Below, piece after piece: positions 42,408 to 50,177 of a stretch of 64,000 nucleotides of DNA. The notes under the pieces are model-generated. The model was given only the letters and a program-made list of their open reading frames with translations, ran no database searches and had not been told where the DNA came from. The position numbers and the translations under genes are program-made. Origin of the DNA: an uncultured Alistipes sp. (lineage in GTDB: Bacteria > Bacteroidota > Bacteroidia > Bacteroidales > Rikenellaceae); contig CALLRW010000042.1 of NCBI GenBank assembly GCA_938014215.1, positions 214,445 to 278,444 of the forward strand. Direction: 5' to 3'. Numbering within the stretch: position 1 is the stretch's first letter; each line of letters begins with the position of its first letter.

Positions 42408-43057
42408 TCGGGCGTTGTGGCAGGAAGAGAACCGGATCCGCGACGGGAGGTCGGGGATCTTCGGTCGTGCGCACGTCGCTGGTCGAGGTGCTCGAACATC
42501 CGCGGCTGGGCGAGGTGACACTGGCTCAGACACCGCGCGCCCGGCGGGTTTCGATCCGTGTCAAGGCGTCGGGTGACGTGCGGCTCTCGTTTCCCTTCGG
42601 GATATCGCAGCGTCGGGCGCTGGCCTTTCTCGAGGCGAAGGTCGAGTGGGTAGAGGCCGTCCGCGAACGGCTGGCCCGCAAGCAGGAGGCTCTGCCGCCG
42701 AAACTTCCGCCCGAGGAGCTCAAGGCCCGCATCGAGGAGCTGCGTCGTGCCGCCCGGGAGGACCTCCCGGCGCGCATCGCCCGCCTGTCGGCCGCGACGG
42801 GCCTCCGTTATGAGAAACTTTCGATCCGCGCCTCGCGCACGAAGTGGGGCAGCTGTTCGGGACGAAACCACATCTCGCTGAGTCTCTTCCTGATGGGGAT
42901 TCCCGAGCACCTGCGCGATTTTGTCATCCTCCACGAACTCTGCCATACGGTCCACCACAATCATTCGCCACGGTTTCACGCGCTGCTCGACCGGCTGGTC
43001 GGCGGACGCGAAAAGGAGCTTATCGAGGCGCTGAAACGCTGCTCGATCCCCTGTTGA
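42404..43057 (+). CDS. YgjP/DUF45-family zinc metallopeptidase
   Basis: A 217-residue protein of the YgjP/WLM-like (DUF45) group. The zinc site is HELCHTVHHNHSPRFH, giving the HExxH-like HELCH and the downstream His. SRTKWGSCSGRNHISLS, also typical, precedes it. The first 20 or so residues (Gly/Arg-rich) are not family-like, so translation may start at a later GTG near 42466; ATG 42404 is kept because it overlaps the upstream stop. The substrate is unknown. It is the last gene of the DUF4153 transcript. Confidence 0.85.
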   Translation: MIGRCGRKRTGSATGGRGSSVVRTSLVEVLEHPRLGEVTLAQTPRARRVSIRVKASGDVRLSFPFGISQRRALAFLEAKVEWVEAVRERLARKQEALPPKLPPEELKARIEELRRAAREDLPARIARLSAATGLRYEKLSIRASRTKWGSCSGRNHISLSLFLMGIPEHLRDFVILHELCHTVHHNHSPRFHALLDRLVGGREKELIEALKRCSIPC

Positions 43058-43152
43058 GCGGCAGAATGAAAACCGAAAGTCGGCAAAAAACCGGACCGCG
43101 CTCGGTTTTCTCGAATAAAATGCCTATATTAGTACGATTAAATCCAACCTTC

Positions 43153-43947
43153 ATGAACAAAAACGGCGAAGAAACACTCCTGAGCCTCCCGGAACGCCAT
43201 ACTCGGATCCTGACACTGCTGCATCAGAACGGATCGATCTCCGTCGCACGGCTCTCCGAACTCTTCCGCGTCTCGGAGGTGACCATCCGCAAGGACCTCT
43301 CCTTCCTCGAACAGCAGAAAAAACTCTATCGTACGCACGGCAGTGCCATCCTGATCAGCCCGTATATCGGCGACCGTCATGTCGATGAGAAGGAGAAGCG
43401 AAACGTCGCCGAAAAGCGAGCCATCGGTATCGCCGCTGCCGGGTTGATCGACCGGGACGATTCGATCATCATCGCTTCGGGAACCACGATGGCCTTCCTG
43501 GCCCGCGAAATCAAACCCCGCGGACGACTGACGGTGATCACGTCGGCGGTTCCCGTGACACGGATCCTCTCGCAGGAGGAGGATATCGACGTCATCCAGC
43601 TCGGCGGTATCACCCGCAGCAGTTCGGTTTCGGTCGTCGGACCCTTTGCCGAGTCGATGCTGCGCAACTTCAACTGCAGCACGCTCTTTCTGGGGGTTGA
43701 CGGTATCGATCCCGGCTTCGGACTGACAACAACCAATACGCTCGAGGCTTCGCTCAACCGGGCGATGATCGAGGCGGCGCAGAAGGTCGTGGTGCTGGCC
43801 GACAGCACAAAATTCGGCCGGCGGGGCTTCAGCAAGATCTGCGATCTGGAGTCCGTCGACCGGATCATCACCGATCGGGGCGTACAGTCGCTCTATCTCG
43901 ACCGGCTGCGTGAATGCGGTACCGAGGTCACGCTCGTCGATGCCTGA
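43153..43947 (+). CDS. DeoR/GlpR-family transcriptional regulator
   Basis: A 264-residue repressor-type protein. The N-terminal DeoR helix-turn-helix spans about residues 14-66 (RHTRILTLLHQNGSISVARL; VSEVTIRKDLSFLE). The C-terminal sugar-phosphate sensing domain (DeoRC) has IIIASGTTMAFLA, VVGPFAESMLRNF, LFLGVDGIDPGFGLT and VVLADSTKFGRRGF. The effector is likely a phosphorylated sugar. ATG 43153 was chosen from the family start; the open frame upstream overlaps the previous gene. Nearby candidates for control are galK and the glycerophosphodiesterase, but no operator was identified. Confidence 0.92.
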   Translation: MNKNGEETLLSLPERHTRILTLLHQNGSISVARLSELFRVSEVTIRKDLSFLEQQKKLYRTHGSAILISPYIGDRHVDEKEKRNVAEKRAIGIAAAGLIDRDDSIIIASGTTMAFLAREIKPRGRLTVITSAVPVTRILSQEEDIDVIQLGGITRSSSVSVVGPFAESMLRNFNCSTLFLGVDGIDPGFGLTTTNTLEASLNRAMIEAAQKVVVLADSTKFGRRGFSKICDLESVDRIITDRGVQSLYLDRLRECGTEVTLVDA

Positions 43948-44023
43948 ATCCCGGAAGGGAGAGGTGATGCTGGCGGATGCCTGAGTTCGGAAAAGCGTTT
44001 GCCGGTGTCTGAACCCGCATAAT

Positions 44024-44073
44024 AAAGCCCCGCAGAGGAGTCCCGTTCGGGAGTCTCTTCTGCGGGGCTTTTT
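44024..44073. terminator. Bidirectional terminator between DeoR and the glycerophosphodiesterase
   Basis: AAAGCCCCGCAGAGGAG and its near-complement CTCTTCTGCGGGGCTTT around an inner TCCC-GTTC-GGGA hairpin, between convergent genes. Confidence 0.85.
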
Positions 44074-44133
44074 CGATTGTTTATACCGCTGCGCGGCAGT
44101 CTGCGGGGCACTGACGGCCTGCCGGACGGCGCG

Positions 44134-44898
44134 CTATTTCTTCAGCAGCGCCTGCAGCTGCTCGGGGTAGTTCGTGGTGATATAGTCCACATTCTGGTCG
44201 ATGAAATACTGCATGTCCTCTTCGGAATCCACCGTCCAGACGTTGACCTCCAGCCCGAGCTTGTGGGCCTGTTCGATCCATTCGGGATGGCGGCGCAGCA
44301 CCTTGGCCGAATAGTCGATGCCGGCCAGCCCCAGCTTCTGGATGCTGCGCGGCGGCAGATCACCGTTCAGGTAGTAGATCTTCGTCTCGGGCAGCAGCTT
44401 CTTGAAGGCCAGGCAGGCGTTGATCGAGAAGGCGATGATGTCGGTCCGATCGAGCAGGTCGTGTTTGCGCAGCGCCTGGACGATCTTCTCGGCGGCAAGG
44501 TCTTCGCGGTTGAGGTCCGTGAGCGACTTCATCTCGAGGATCAGCCGGGTACGGGGCTTTGCCGCAACCAGCTTGAGATAGGCATCCAGTGTCGGGATGT
44601 TCTCGCCGTTGGACAGTACGATCGCCGTGATGAGGCTGGCCTTGTCGCGCTCCATGTCGATCGAGGTCCCTTTGAAAATGCGGTCGTGGTTGACAATCAG
44701 ATGGTTGTCTGAAGTCAGCCAGACGTCGATTTCCGAACCGTAAACCCCTACGGAGTCGGCCTTGGTGAACGATGCCAGTGAATTCTGGGCCGATCCCGGA
44801 GCGGTCCAGTAGCCGCGGTGGGCAATGACCTTGGGCTGTGCGACGGCTGCACCCGCAGCGAGGAGCAGTGCTGCGGCCAGAATGATTTGTCTCTTCAT
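44134..44898 (-). CDS. Glycerophosphodiester phosphodiesterase
   Basis: A 254-residue exported enzyme of the GDPD family, which hydrolyses glycerophosphodiesters to glycerol 3-phosphate and an alcohol. The signal peptide is about residues 1-20 (ending AVAQ). Catalytic and metal residues are visible in IAHRGYW (His/Arg), GSEIDVWLTSD (Glu/Asp) and LIVNHD (His). LILEMKSL and the C-terminal VNVWTVDSEEDM block complete the family pattern. It is likely periplasmic. It is divergent from galK and convergent with the DeoR gene. Confidence 0.92.
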   Translation of the reverse strand: MKRQIILAAALLLAAGAAVAQPKVIAHRGYWTAPGSAQNSLASFTKADSVGVYGSEIDVWLTSDNHLIVNHDRIFKGTSIDMERDKASLITAIVLSNGENIPTLDAYLKLVAAKPRTRLILEMKSLTDLNREDLAAEKIVQALRKHDLLDRTDIIAFSINACLAFKKLLPETKIYYLNGDLPPRSIQKLGLAGIDYSAKVLRRHPEWIEQAHKLGLEVNVWTVDSEEDMQYFIDQNVDYITTNYPEQLQALLKK

Positions 44899-44939
44899 AT
44901 TGATGTTTGTTTAGGTGGTTTGATGCCTTGAAAGCAGAA

Positions 44940-44947
44940 CAAAAATA
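44940..44947 (-). promoter_or_regulatory. Promoter -7 box (TATTTTTG) of the glycerophosphodiesterase gene
   Basis: Minus-strand TATTTTTG, 41 bp before the ATG at 44898. Confidence 0.6.
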
Positions 44948-45123
44948 CGAAATATTTCCGGTTCTGCAAGCGCTATTTTGCTTTTGCGGGGGCGATATTC
45001 GCGACTTTGGCCTGTTCGTTGGGGGAGGATTTCCGGGGGCGGTTCCCGATGGGTGGAGGACACAATGATCCGATTTTGAGAAGATTTGATCCGAAAAAAC
45101 TTCCGAAAAGACAAATTTTTGCG

Positions 45124-45131
45124 TATCTTCG
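45124..45131 (+). promoter_or_regulatory. Possible promoter -7 box (TATCTTCG) of galK
   Basis: One mismatch to TAnnTTTG, 41 bp before the galK ATG, with AT-rich sequence upstream. Confidence 0.4.
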
Positions 45132-45172
45132 TACAATTCGAACGACTTGAAACCACAAACTCAATAAGAACC

Positions 45173-46303
45173 ATGAAAGAAAAAGTCAGCAAGAAATTCC
45201 ACGAACTCTTCGGCGAAGGGGCCATCCTCTTCACCTCGCCCGGACGTATCAACCTCATCGGCGAACACACCGACTACAACGGAGGCTTTGTCTTCCCGGG
45301 AGCCGTCGACAAGGGGATCGTCGCCGCCATCCGGCTCAACGGTACGGACAAGGTCCGCGCCTATGCCTGCGATCTGGGCGAGCCGTCGGAGTTCGGTCTG
45401 CGCGAGGAGGACAAACCCGCCGAAAGCTGGGCCCATTATATCTTTGGAGTCTGCCGCGAGGTGCAGAAGCGCGGTGGCGTGATCGGCGGTTTCGACACGG
45501 TCTTCGCCGGTGACGTGCCCCTGGGTGCCGGCATGTCGTCGTCGGCCGCCCTGGAGTCGACCTTCGCCTTTGCACTCAACGACCTGTTCCACTGCGGAAT
45601 CGACAAGTTCGAACTCGCCCGGATCGGGCAGTCCACCGAACACAACTACTGCGGCGTGAACTGCGGCATCATGGATCAGTTCGCCTCGGTCTTCGGCAAG
45701 AAGGGCAATCTGATCCGCCTCGACTGCCGTTCGATGGAGTATGCCTACTTCCCGTTCGATCCGAAGGGCTACCGGCTCGTGCTGGTCGACTCGCGCGTGA
45801 AACACGAACTTGTCGGCTCGCCCTACAACGACCGTCGCGCGTCGTGTGAGCGTGTTGCCCGGGTTCTCGGGCAGGAGTTCCTGCGCGGGGCGACGATGGA
45901 GCAGCTCGATGCCGTCAAGGATCGGATTTCGGAGGAGGATTACCGCCGTGCCCGCTATGTGATCGGCGAGGAGCGCCGCGTGCTCGACGTGTGCGATGCC
46001 CTGGAGCACGGTGACTACGAGACGGTCGGCAAGCGGATGTACGAGACCCACTGGGGACTCTCGAAGGATTACGAGGTTTCGTGCGAGGAGCTCGACATGC
46101 TGGTCGAGGTGGCTCAGGAGTGCGGCGTGACGGGTTCGCGCATCATGGGCGGCGGCTTCGGCGGCTGTACGATCAACCTGGTCAAGGACGAACTCTACGA
46201 CCGTTTCATTGCGGAGGCCAAGGAGCGTTTCAACGCCCGCTACGGCCACGAACCGAAGATTTACGACGTGGTGATCTCTGACGGTTCGCGCCGCCTGGAG
46301 TAG
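45173..46303 (+). CDS. galK: Galactokinase
   Basis: GalK phosphorylates galactose to galactose 1-phosphate, the first Leloir step. The 376-residue GHMP kinase has the galactokinase signature GRINLIGEHTDYNGGFVFP near residues 25-43, the ATP loop VPLGAGMSSSAALE, CGIMDQFASVFG with the catalytic Asp, and the C-terminal motif GSRIMGGGFGGCTINLV. ATG 45173 gives MKEKVSKKFHELFGEG. GalT and a sugar transporter are not adjacent; a terminator follows directly, so it is a single-gene unit. Confidence 0.96.
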   Translation: MKEKVSKKFHELFGEGAILFTSPGRINLIGEHTDYNGGFVFPGAVDKGIVAAIRLNGTDKVRAYACDLGEPSEFGLREEDKPAESWAHYIFGVCREVQKRGGVIGGFDTVFAGDVPLGAGMSSSAALESTFAFALNDLFHCGIDKFELARIGQSTEHNYCGVNCGIMDQFASVFGKKGNLIRLDCRSMEYAYFPFDPKGYRLVLVDSRVKHELVGSPYNDRRASCERVARVLGQEFLRGATMEQLDAVKDRISEEDYRRARYVIGEERRVLDVCDALEHGDYETVGKRMYETHWGLSKDYEVSCEELDMLVEVAQECGVTGSRIMGGGFGGCTINLVKDELYDRFIAEAKERFNARYGHEPKIYDVVISDGSRRLE

Positions 46304-46323
46304 CAGGAGCGGTCTTTGGCAGA

Positions 46324-46366
46324 AAGGCCGGGGTTCCGACAGGGTGTCGGAATTCCGGCCTTTTTT
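46324..46366 (+). terminator. Terminator of galK
   Basis: Stem AAGGCCGGGGTTCCGAC/GTCGGAATTCCGGCCTT (two G-T pairs), loop AGGGT, then TTTT. Confidence 0.85.
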
Positions 46367-46432
46367 GACGGGTCGGAGGACCGATTTGCATGGAAAATAG
46401 CCCCGGAAGTGGTGAAAATGGCCGAAAATTTC

Positions 46433-46440
46433 TACCTTTG
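46433..46440 (+). promoter_or_regulatory. Promoter -7 box (TACCTTTG) of the broken sensor gene
   Basis: Plus-strand TACCTTTG, 25 bp before the ATG at 46466. After the deletion it may now drive the GH3 gene. Confidence 0.6.
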
Positions 46441-46465
46441 TTAAGAAAAGCCTACCTGAACGAGC

Positions 46466-46780
46466 ATGAAACTCCTCCTTGCGCTCCTGTCGACCGTCGC
46501 CCTGCTGCTTGTCTGTGCAGCCCACGGGTTCAATGTCAGGGACTACCGTTTTCATTCGATGCCCGAGACCACCTATTACGGCGGAATCCACAGCATTGCC
46601 AAGGACAGCGTCGGCCGAATCTGGTTCAGCGGCTATGACGCCCTGTTCATGTACAACGGCAGTTCGTTCGAGCGGATGAACGAGGGTGTCTCGAGTCTTT
46701 CGCCCAGCTCCTACTGGATGTACGGTCAGGTCGTGACGGCCGGTACGTCACTTCCCGGGCCGCAAGAAACAGGCATTTGA
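46466..46780 (+). pseudogene. 5' remnant of a hybrid two-component sensor (Reg_prop type)
   Basis: The first about 85 codons read as a signal peptide (MKLLLALLSTVALLLVCAAHG) followed by one beta-propeller blade of the two-component-regulator propeller family (IHSIAKDSVGRIWFSGYDALFMYNG). Intact sensors of this kind run to well over 1000 residues with propeller, kinase and AraC output. Here similarity stops near 46735 and the frame ends at 46780 after unrelated residues. The fragment abuts the 3' remnant of an unrelated hydrolase gene, so a deletion rather than a point mutation is the likely cause. No function is expected. Confidence 0.7.
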
Positions 46781-46995
46781 TGGAGAAATGTCCCTCGAAT
46801 ACCTGGAGAATTCCGTGGCACGGAGCTCCCGATTCAGAGCAGATGGCAGTTTCTGCGATTCTGATGCGGCAGCAGTCGATCCGGATTCCTGACGGTCTGC
46901 TCCGTCCGAAAGAGAATACACTGGTGGTCTTCGATCTAAAGAATGTCGATCCGACGACGGGGATGCACCTCTCGAATGAACCCGTATTTAACTGA
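46780..46995 (+). pseudogene. 3' remnant of a glycoside hydrolase (beta-galactosidase-like C-terminus)
   Basis: The last about 45 codons resemble the C-terminal carbohydrate-binding strand pair of GH35/GH2-type beta-galactosidases: QQSIRIPDGLLRPKENTLVVFDL aligns by eye with the GPQQ-x-YVP-x-x-WL-x-x-GENE-x-VVFD pattern (described by its ends). The preceding residues do not look like any domain, and there is no start signal. It lies in a different frame from the sensor remnant and ends 6 bases before the GH3 gene, as an upstream operon gene would. Family call moderate; status as remnant fairly sure. Confidence 0.55.
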
Positions 46996-47001
46996 TTTAC
47001 C

Positions 47002-49212
47002 ATGAAGAAAACCCAACGAATGATCGCCTGCGGCATCGTGCTGGCCACGCTGGTCGCAACCGCCGCGCAGGGAGCGGAACGACATCCCCGCTACAAGGAT
47101 GCCTCGTTGCCGATCGAAGAGCGTGTCGAGGATCTGCTCGGCCGCATGACGCTCGAGGAGAAGGTCCTCCAACTCAATCAGTACACCCTGGGCCGCAACG
47201 ACAATGTCAACAACCAGGGAGATCCCGTCGCCGACATCCCCGCAGGAATCGGATCGCTGATCTATTTCGAAACCGATGCCGATCTGCGCAACCGGGTGCA
47301 GCACAAGGCGATGGAACAGTCGCGGCTGGGGATTCCCGTACTCTTTGCCTTCGATGTTATCCACGGTTTCCGCACGGTCTATCCCATTCCGCTGGCGCAG
47401 GCCTGCTCGTGGAATCCCGCGCTGGTGACCCGTGCCACCGGGGTTGCGGCCCGCGAAGCAAGCATGTGCGGCATCGACTGGACGTTTGCTCCGATGATCG
47501 ACGTGGCCCGCGACGGCCGCTGGGGACGGGTCTCGGAGGGTTACGGCGAGGATCCCTATGCCAATGCCGTCTTCTGTGCCGCCTCGGTGAAGGGGTATCA
47601 GGGCGACGACCTCGTCGGCGAACACCGCGTGGCGGCCTGTCTGAAACACTATGTCGGTTACGGAGCCTCGGAGGGCGGCCGCGACTATGTCTATACCGAG
47701 ATCTCGCGCCAGACGCTCTGGGATACCTATCTGGTCCCCTACAAGGCCGGAATTGAGGCCGGTGCCGCCACCGTCATGAGCAGTTTCAACGACATCAGCG
47801 GGGTTCCCGGATCGGCCAACCTCTATACGTTGACCGAAATCCTCAAGAATCGCTGGCATCACGACGGTTTTGTCGTCTCGGACTGGGGCGCCATCCAGCA
47901 GCTGCGTTCGCAGGGGGTTGCCGCGGATCGTCGCGAGGCGGCCTTGCTGGCATTCCGGGCGGGGCTCGAGATGGACATGATGAACCATTGCTACGACGCC
48001 CATCTGGCCGATCTGGTGCGTGATGGCGAGATCTCCGGGGAGCGTCTGGATGATGCGGTCCGGCGTGTCCTTCGGCTGAAGTTCCGTCTGGGGCTCTTCG
48101 AACACCCCTATACCGAAGAGTCGACGCCCGGGGAGCGTTTCCTGCGTGAGGAGGATCTCGCCGTAGCCGAGGAGCTGGCTGCCGAATCGATGGTGCTGCT
48201 CAAGAACGAAGGGGCGATCCTCCCGCTTGCGGACGTACGTCGGATTGCGGTCATCGGCCCCATGGCCAAGAGTCAGTTCCATCTGCTCGGAGCCTGGGCC
48301 GGCCACGGCATGGGCGAGGATGTCGAGAGCATCTACGACGGTCTGGAGCGTGAGTTCGGACGGCGTGCGGAGTTGAGCTATGCCGTCGGCAGCGGGTTTG
48401 ACGGTGACGATACGACGGGTTTTGCCGAGGCGGTTCGTGTGGCTTCCGAGTCCGATGTCGTGGTGCTCTGTCTCGGTGAAAAGGCCAACTGGAGCGGCGA
48501 GAATGCCTCCCGTTCGACGCTGGCACTGCCCGCCGTGCAGGAGCAGCTGGCCCGCGAAGTGGCCGGATGCGGCAAACCGGTCGTGCTGTTGCTCACGAGC
48601 GGCCGCCCGCTGGAGATCAGCCGCCTCGAGCCGCTGAGCCGGGCCATTCTACAGGTTTGGCAGCCCGGAGTGCGTGGCGGTTCGCCGGCAGCCGGGATCC
48701 TCTCCGGGCGGATAAACCCCTCGGGACGTCTGGCCATTACCTTCCCCCGTTCGACCGGTCAGGTGCCGATCTACTACAACCATCGTCAGAGTGCCCGTCC
48801 CGATCAGGGCCGCTATCAGGATATCCCCTCGACGCCGCTCTACGAATTCGGCTACGGACTCAGCTATACGACCTATGCCTATGGTGAACCGATCGCTTCG
48901 GCAACGACCTTCCGTCGCGGTGAACGGGTCACGGTCGAGATCGACGTGACGAACGAAGGGCCGCGTGACGGGGCCGAGACCGTGATGTGGTTCATCACCG
49001 ATCCCGTCTGCCGCATTTCGCGTCCGGTGAAGGAGCTGCGCCATTTCGAGAAGCGGATGCTGCGCAGCGGCGAGACCGGCCGGTTCCGTTTCGAGATCGA
49101 TCCCGAACGCGATCTGGCCTTTGTCGACGATGAGGGACGCCCGATCCTTGAGGCGGGGGATTATTACGTGTCGGTCAAGGACAAACGCGTGAAGCTGACG
49201 CTTGTCGAGTAA
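47002..49212 (+). CDS. Glycoside hydrolase family 3 beta-glucosidase (BglX-like)
   Basis: A 736-residue exported GH3 enzyme releasing terminal beta-linked glucose or related sugars. Signal peptide at about residues 1-24. The TIM barrel contains FAFDVIHGFRTVYP, ACLKHYVGYG and the nucleophile Asp in FVVSDWGA near residue 295. The second domain has AAESMVLLKNEGAILPL and ENASRS with a candidate acid/base Glu. A fibronectin-III-like C-terminus ends the protein (FGYGLSYTTYAY). It is the only complete gene of what seems a collapsed polysaccharide locus. It is followed by a terminator. Confidence 0.95.
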   Translation: MKKTQRMIACGIVLATLVATAAQGAERHPRYKDASLPIEERVEDLLGRMTLEEKVLQLNQYTLGRNDNVNNQGDPVADIPAGIGSLIYFETDADLRNRVQHKAMEQSRLGIPVLFAFDVIHGFRTVYPIPLAQACSWNPALVTRATGVAAREASMCGIDWTFAPMIDVARDGRWGRVSEGYGEDPYANAVFCAASVKGYQGDDLVGEHRVAACLKHYVGYGASEGGRDYVYTEISRQTLWDTYLVPYKAGIEAGAATVMSSFNDISGVPGSANLYTLTEILKNRWHHDGFVVSDWGAIQQLRSQGVAADRREAALLAFRAGLEMDMMNHCYDAHLADLVRDGEISGERLDDAVRRVLRLKFRLGLFEHPYTEESTPGERFLREEDLAVAEELAAESMVLLKNEGAILPLADVRRIAVIGPMAKSQFHLLGAWAGHGMGEDVESIYDGLEREFGRRAELSYAVGSGFDGDDTTGFAEAVRVASESDVVVLCLGEKANWSGENASRSTLALPAVQEQLAREVAGCGKPVVLLLTSGRPLEISRLEPLSRAILQVWQPGVRGGSPAAGILSGRINPSGRLAITFPRSTGQVPIYYNHRQSARPDQGRYQDIPSTPLYEFGYGLSYTTYAYGEPIASATTFRRGERVTVEIDVTNEGPRDGAETVMWFITDPVCRISRPVKELRHFEKRMLRSGETGRFRFEIDPERDLAFVDDEGRPILEAGDYYVSVKDKRVKLTLVE

Positions 49213-49325
49213 ATGCTGGGCCTCGGAGTGGTTTGCAGCCGGGCCGGGATTCGTCCCTGACCGGTTTTCGGAAACGGCTGCACCGGTCCGAACCGGCGGC
49301 CGTCCCTGCTCCTGCCCTGAAACAG

Positions 49326-49359
49326 AGACATCCCGACCCAAAAGGTCGGGATGTCTTTT
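49326..49359. terminator. Terminator between GH3 and the acetyltransferase gene
   Basis: A perfect 13-bp stem AGACATCCCGACC/GGTCGGGATGTCT, loop CAAAA, then TTT, between convergent genes. Confidence 0.85.
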
Positions 49360-49385
49360 GTTGTGGATGGTTGTAGAATCGGTGG

Positions 49386-50177
49386 TCAGTCGAGAATCTT
49401 CTGCAGCAGGATCTCATTCTGATAGCCTTCGGGGCTCCAGAGCCAGTCGCGTTTGGTGCCGACTTCGCGAAAACCCAACTCGCGGAACAGCATCCGGCTT
49501 GCCGTGTTTCCTTCGCCGATGCAGCACCACAACTGGTGCATCCGCAGCCGGTTGCGGGCATATTCGCAGAGCGTCTCCACTGCATCGCGGGCATATCCCA
49601 GCCGGCGGTCGCGCGGGTCGTAGATCAGGATTCCCAATCCGGCCCTTCCGTGCAGCGGATCGTATTCGAACAGATCCACCGTCCCGATCGTCCGGCAAGG
49701 AGCGGCCTCCCGTTTGCAGGTCACTCCGTCAGCCTCTTCACAAGTCCGTTCGCCGGGTTCTCCGTCAGCCCCATTGCAGGCCTCTCCGCCGGTTTCTCTG
49801 TCAGCCCCATTGCAGGCTTCTCTGCCAGCTTCTCCGTCAACCTCTCTGCAGGCCCCATTGCAGGCCTCTCCGCGTGTCTCCTTGCCTGCCTCTCCGTCAG
49901 TCTCTCCGTCAGTCTCTCCGCAGGCCCCTTCACTCGCCCCCGAGCTGGCCTTCTCTTCGGCCCCCCGGGTCTCGATCATCAGGCGCAGCTGACCGGTACG
50001 GAAGAGATCGCCGCCCTGCAGCTGCCGATCGATAAACCGTTCGATCTGTTCCCGTGAGAAGGGTTCGGTGGTGCCGCTGACGGCCCATACCGCAGGGTCG
50101 TTTTCCCACGCGTAGAGCACTTCGGCATCCTGCGGCTCGACGGCCCGCAGCCGGATCCGCCGCCCTTCGAGTGTCAT
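49386..50177 (-). CDS. GNAT acetyltransferase (RimJ/RimL type) with a 92-residue repeat insertion
   Basis: A 263-residue protein. Residues 1-70 and 163-263 together make a normal RimJ/RimL-like GNAT of about 171 residues: IRLRAVEPQDAEVLYAWEND, then GTVDLFEYDPLHGRAGLGILI, the acetyl-CoA loop RRLGYARDAVETLCEYA, and GNTASRMLFRELGFREVG. Residues 71-162 are a Gly/Glu/Ala/Cys-rich low-complexity insertion (repeated GEACNGAD and GETD units) placed in the strand-loop before the core beta-hairpin. The substrate is unknown. It overlaps the ROK regulator by 4 bases, so the two are one transcript. The frame is intact through the repeats. Confidence 0.85.
   Translation of the reverse strand: MTLEGRRIRLRAVEPQDAEVLYAWENDPAVWAVSGTTEPFSREQIERFIDRQLQGGDLFRTGQLRLMIETRGAEEKASSGASEGACGETDGETDGEAGKETRGEACNGACREVDGEAGREACNGADRETGGEACNGADGEPGERTCEEADGVTCKREAAPCRTIGTVDLFEYDPLHGRAGLGILIYDPRDRRLGYARDAVETLCEYARNRLRMHQLWCCIGEGNTASRMLFRELGFREVGTKRDWLWSPEGYQNEILLQKILD
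49692..49967 (-). repeat. In-frame tandem repeats inside the acetyltransferase gene
   Basis: Degenerate 12-15 bp units (plus-strand forms such as GCAGGCCTCTCCG, TCAGTCTCTCCG and GCCCCATTGCAGGC) encode residues 71-162. The insert is 276 bp, a multiple of three. Confidence 0.8.

Noticed and set aside
46466..46995. Two short new genes upstream of GH3
   Set aside because: Both match only the extreme ends of known large proteins and sit in different frames, so remnants of a deletion explain them better than functional small proteins.
49713..49992. Plus-strand Pro/Ser-rich ORF as a surface protein gene
   Set aside because: It is the complement of the in-frame repeat array in the acetyltransferase gene, which has recognisable domains on both sides.
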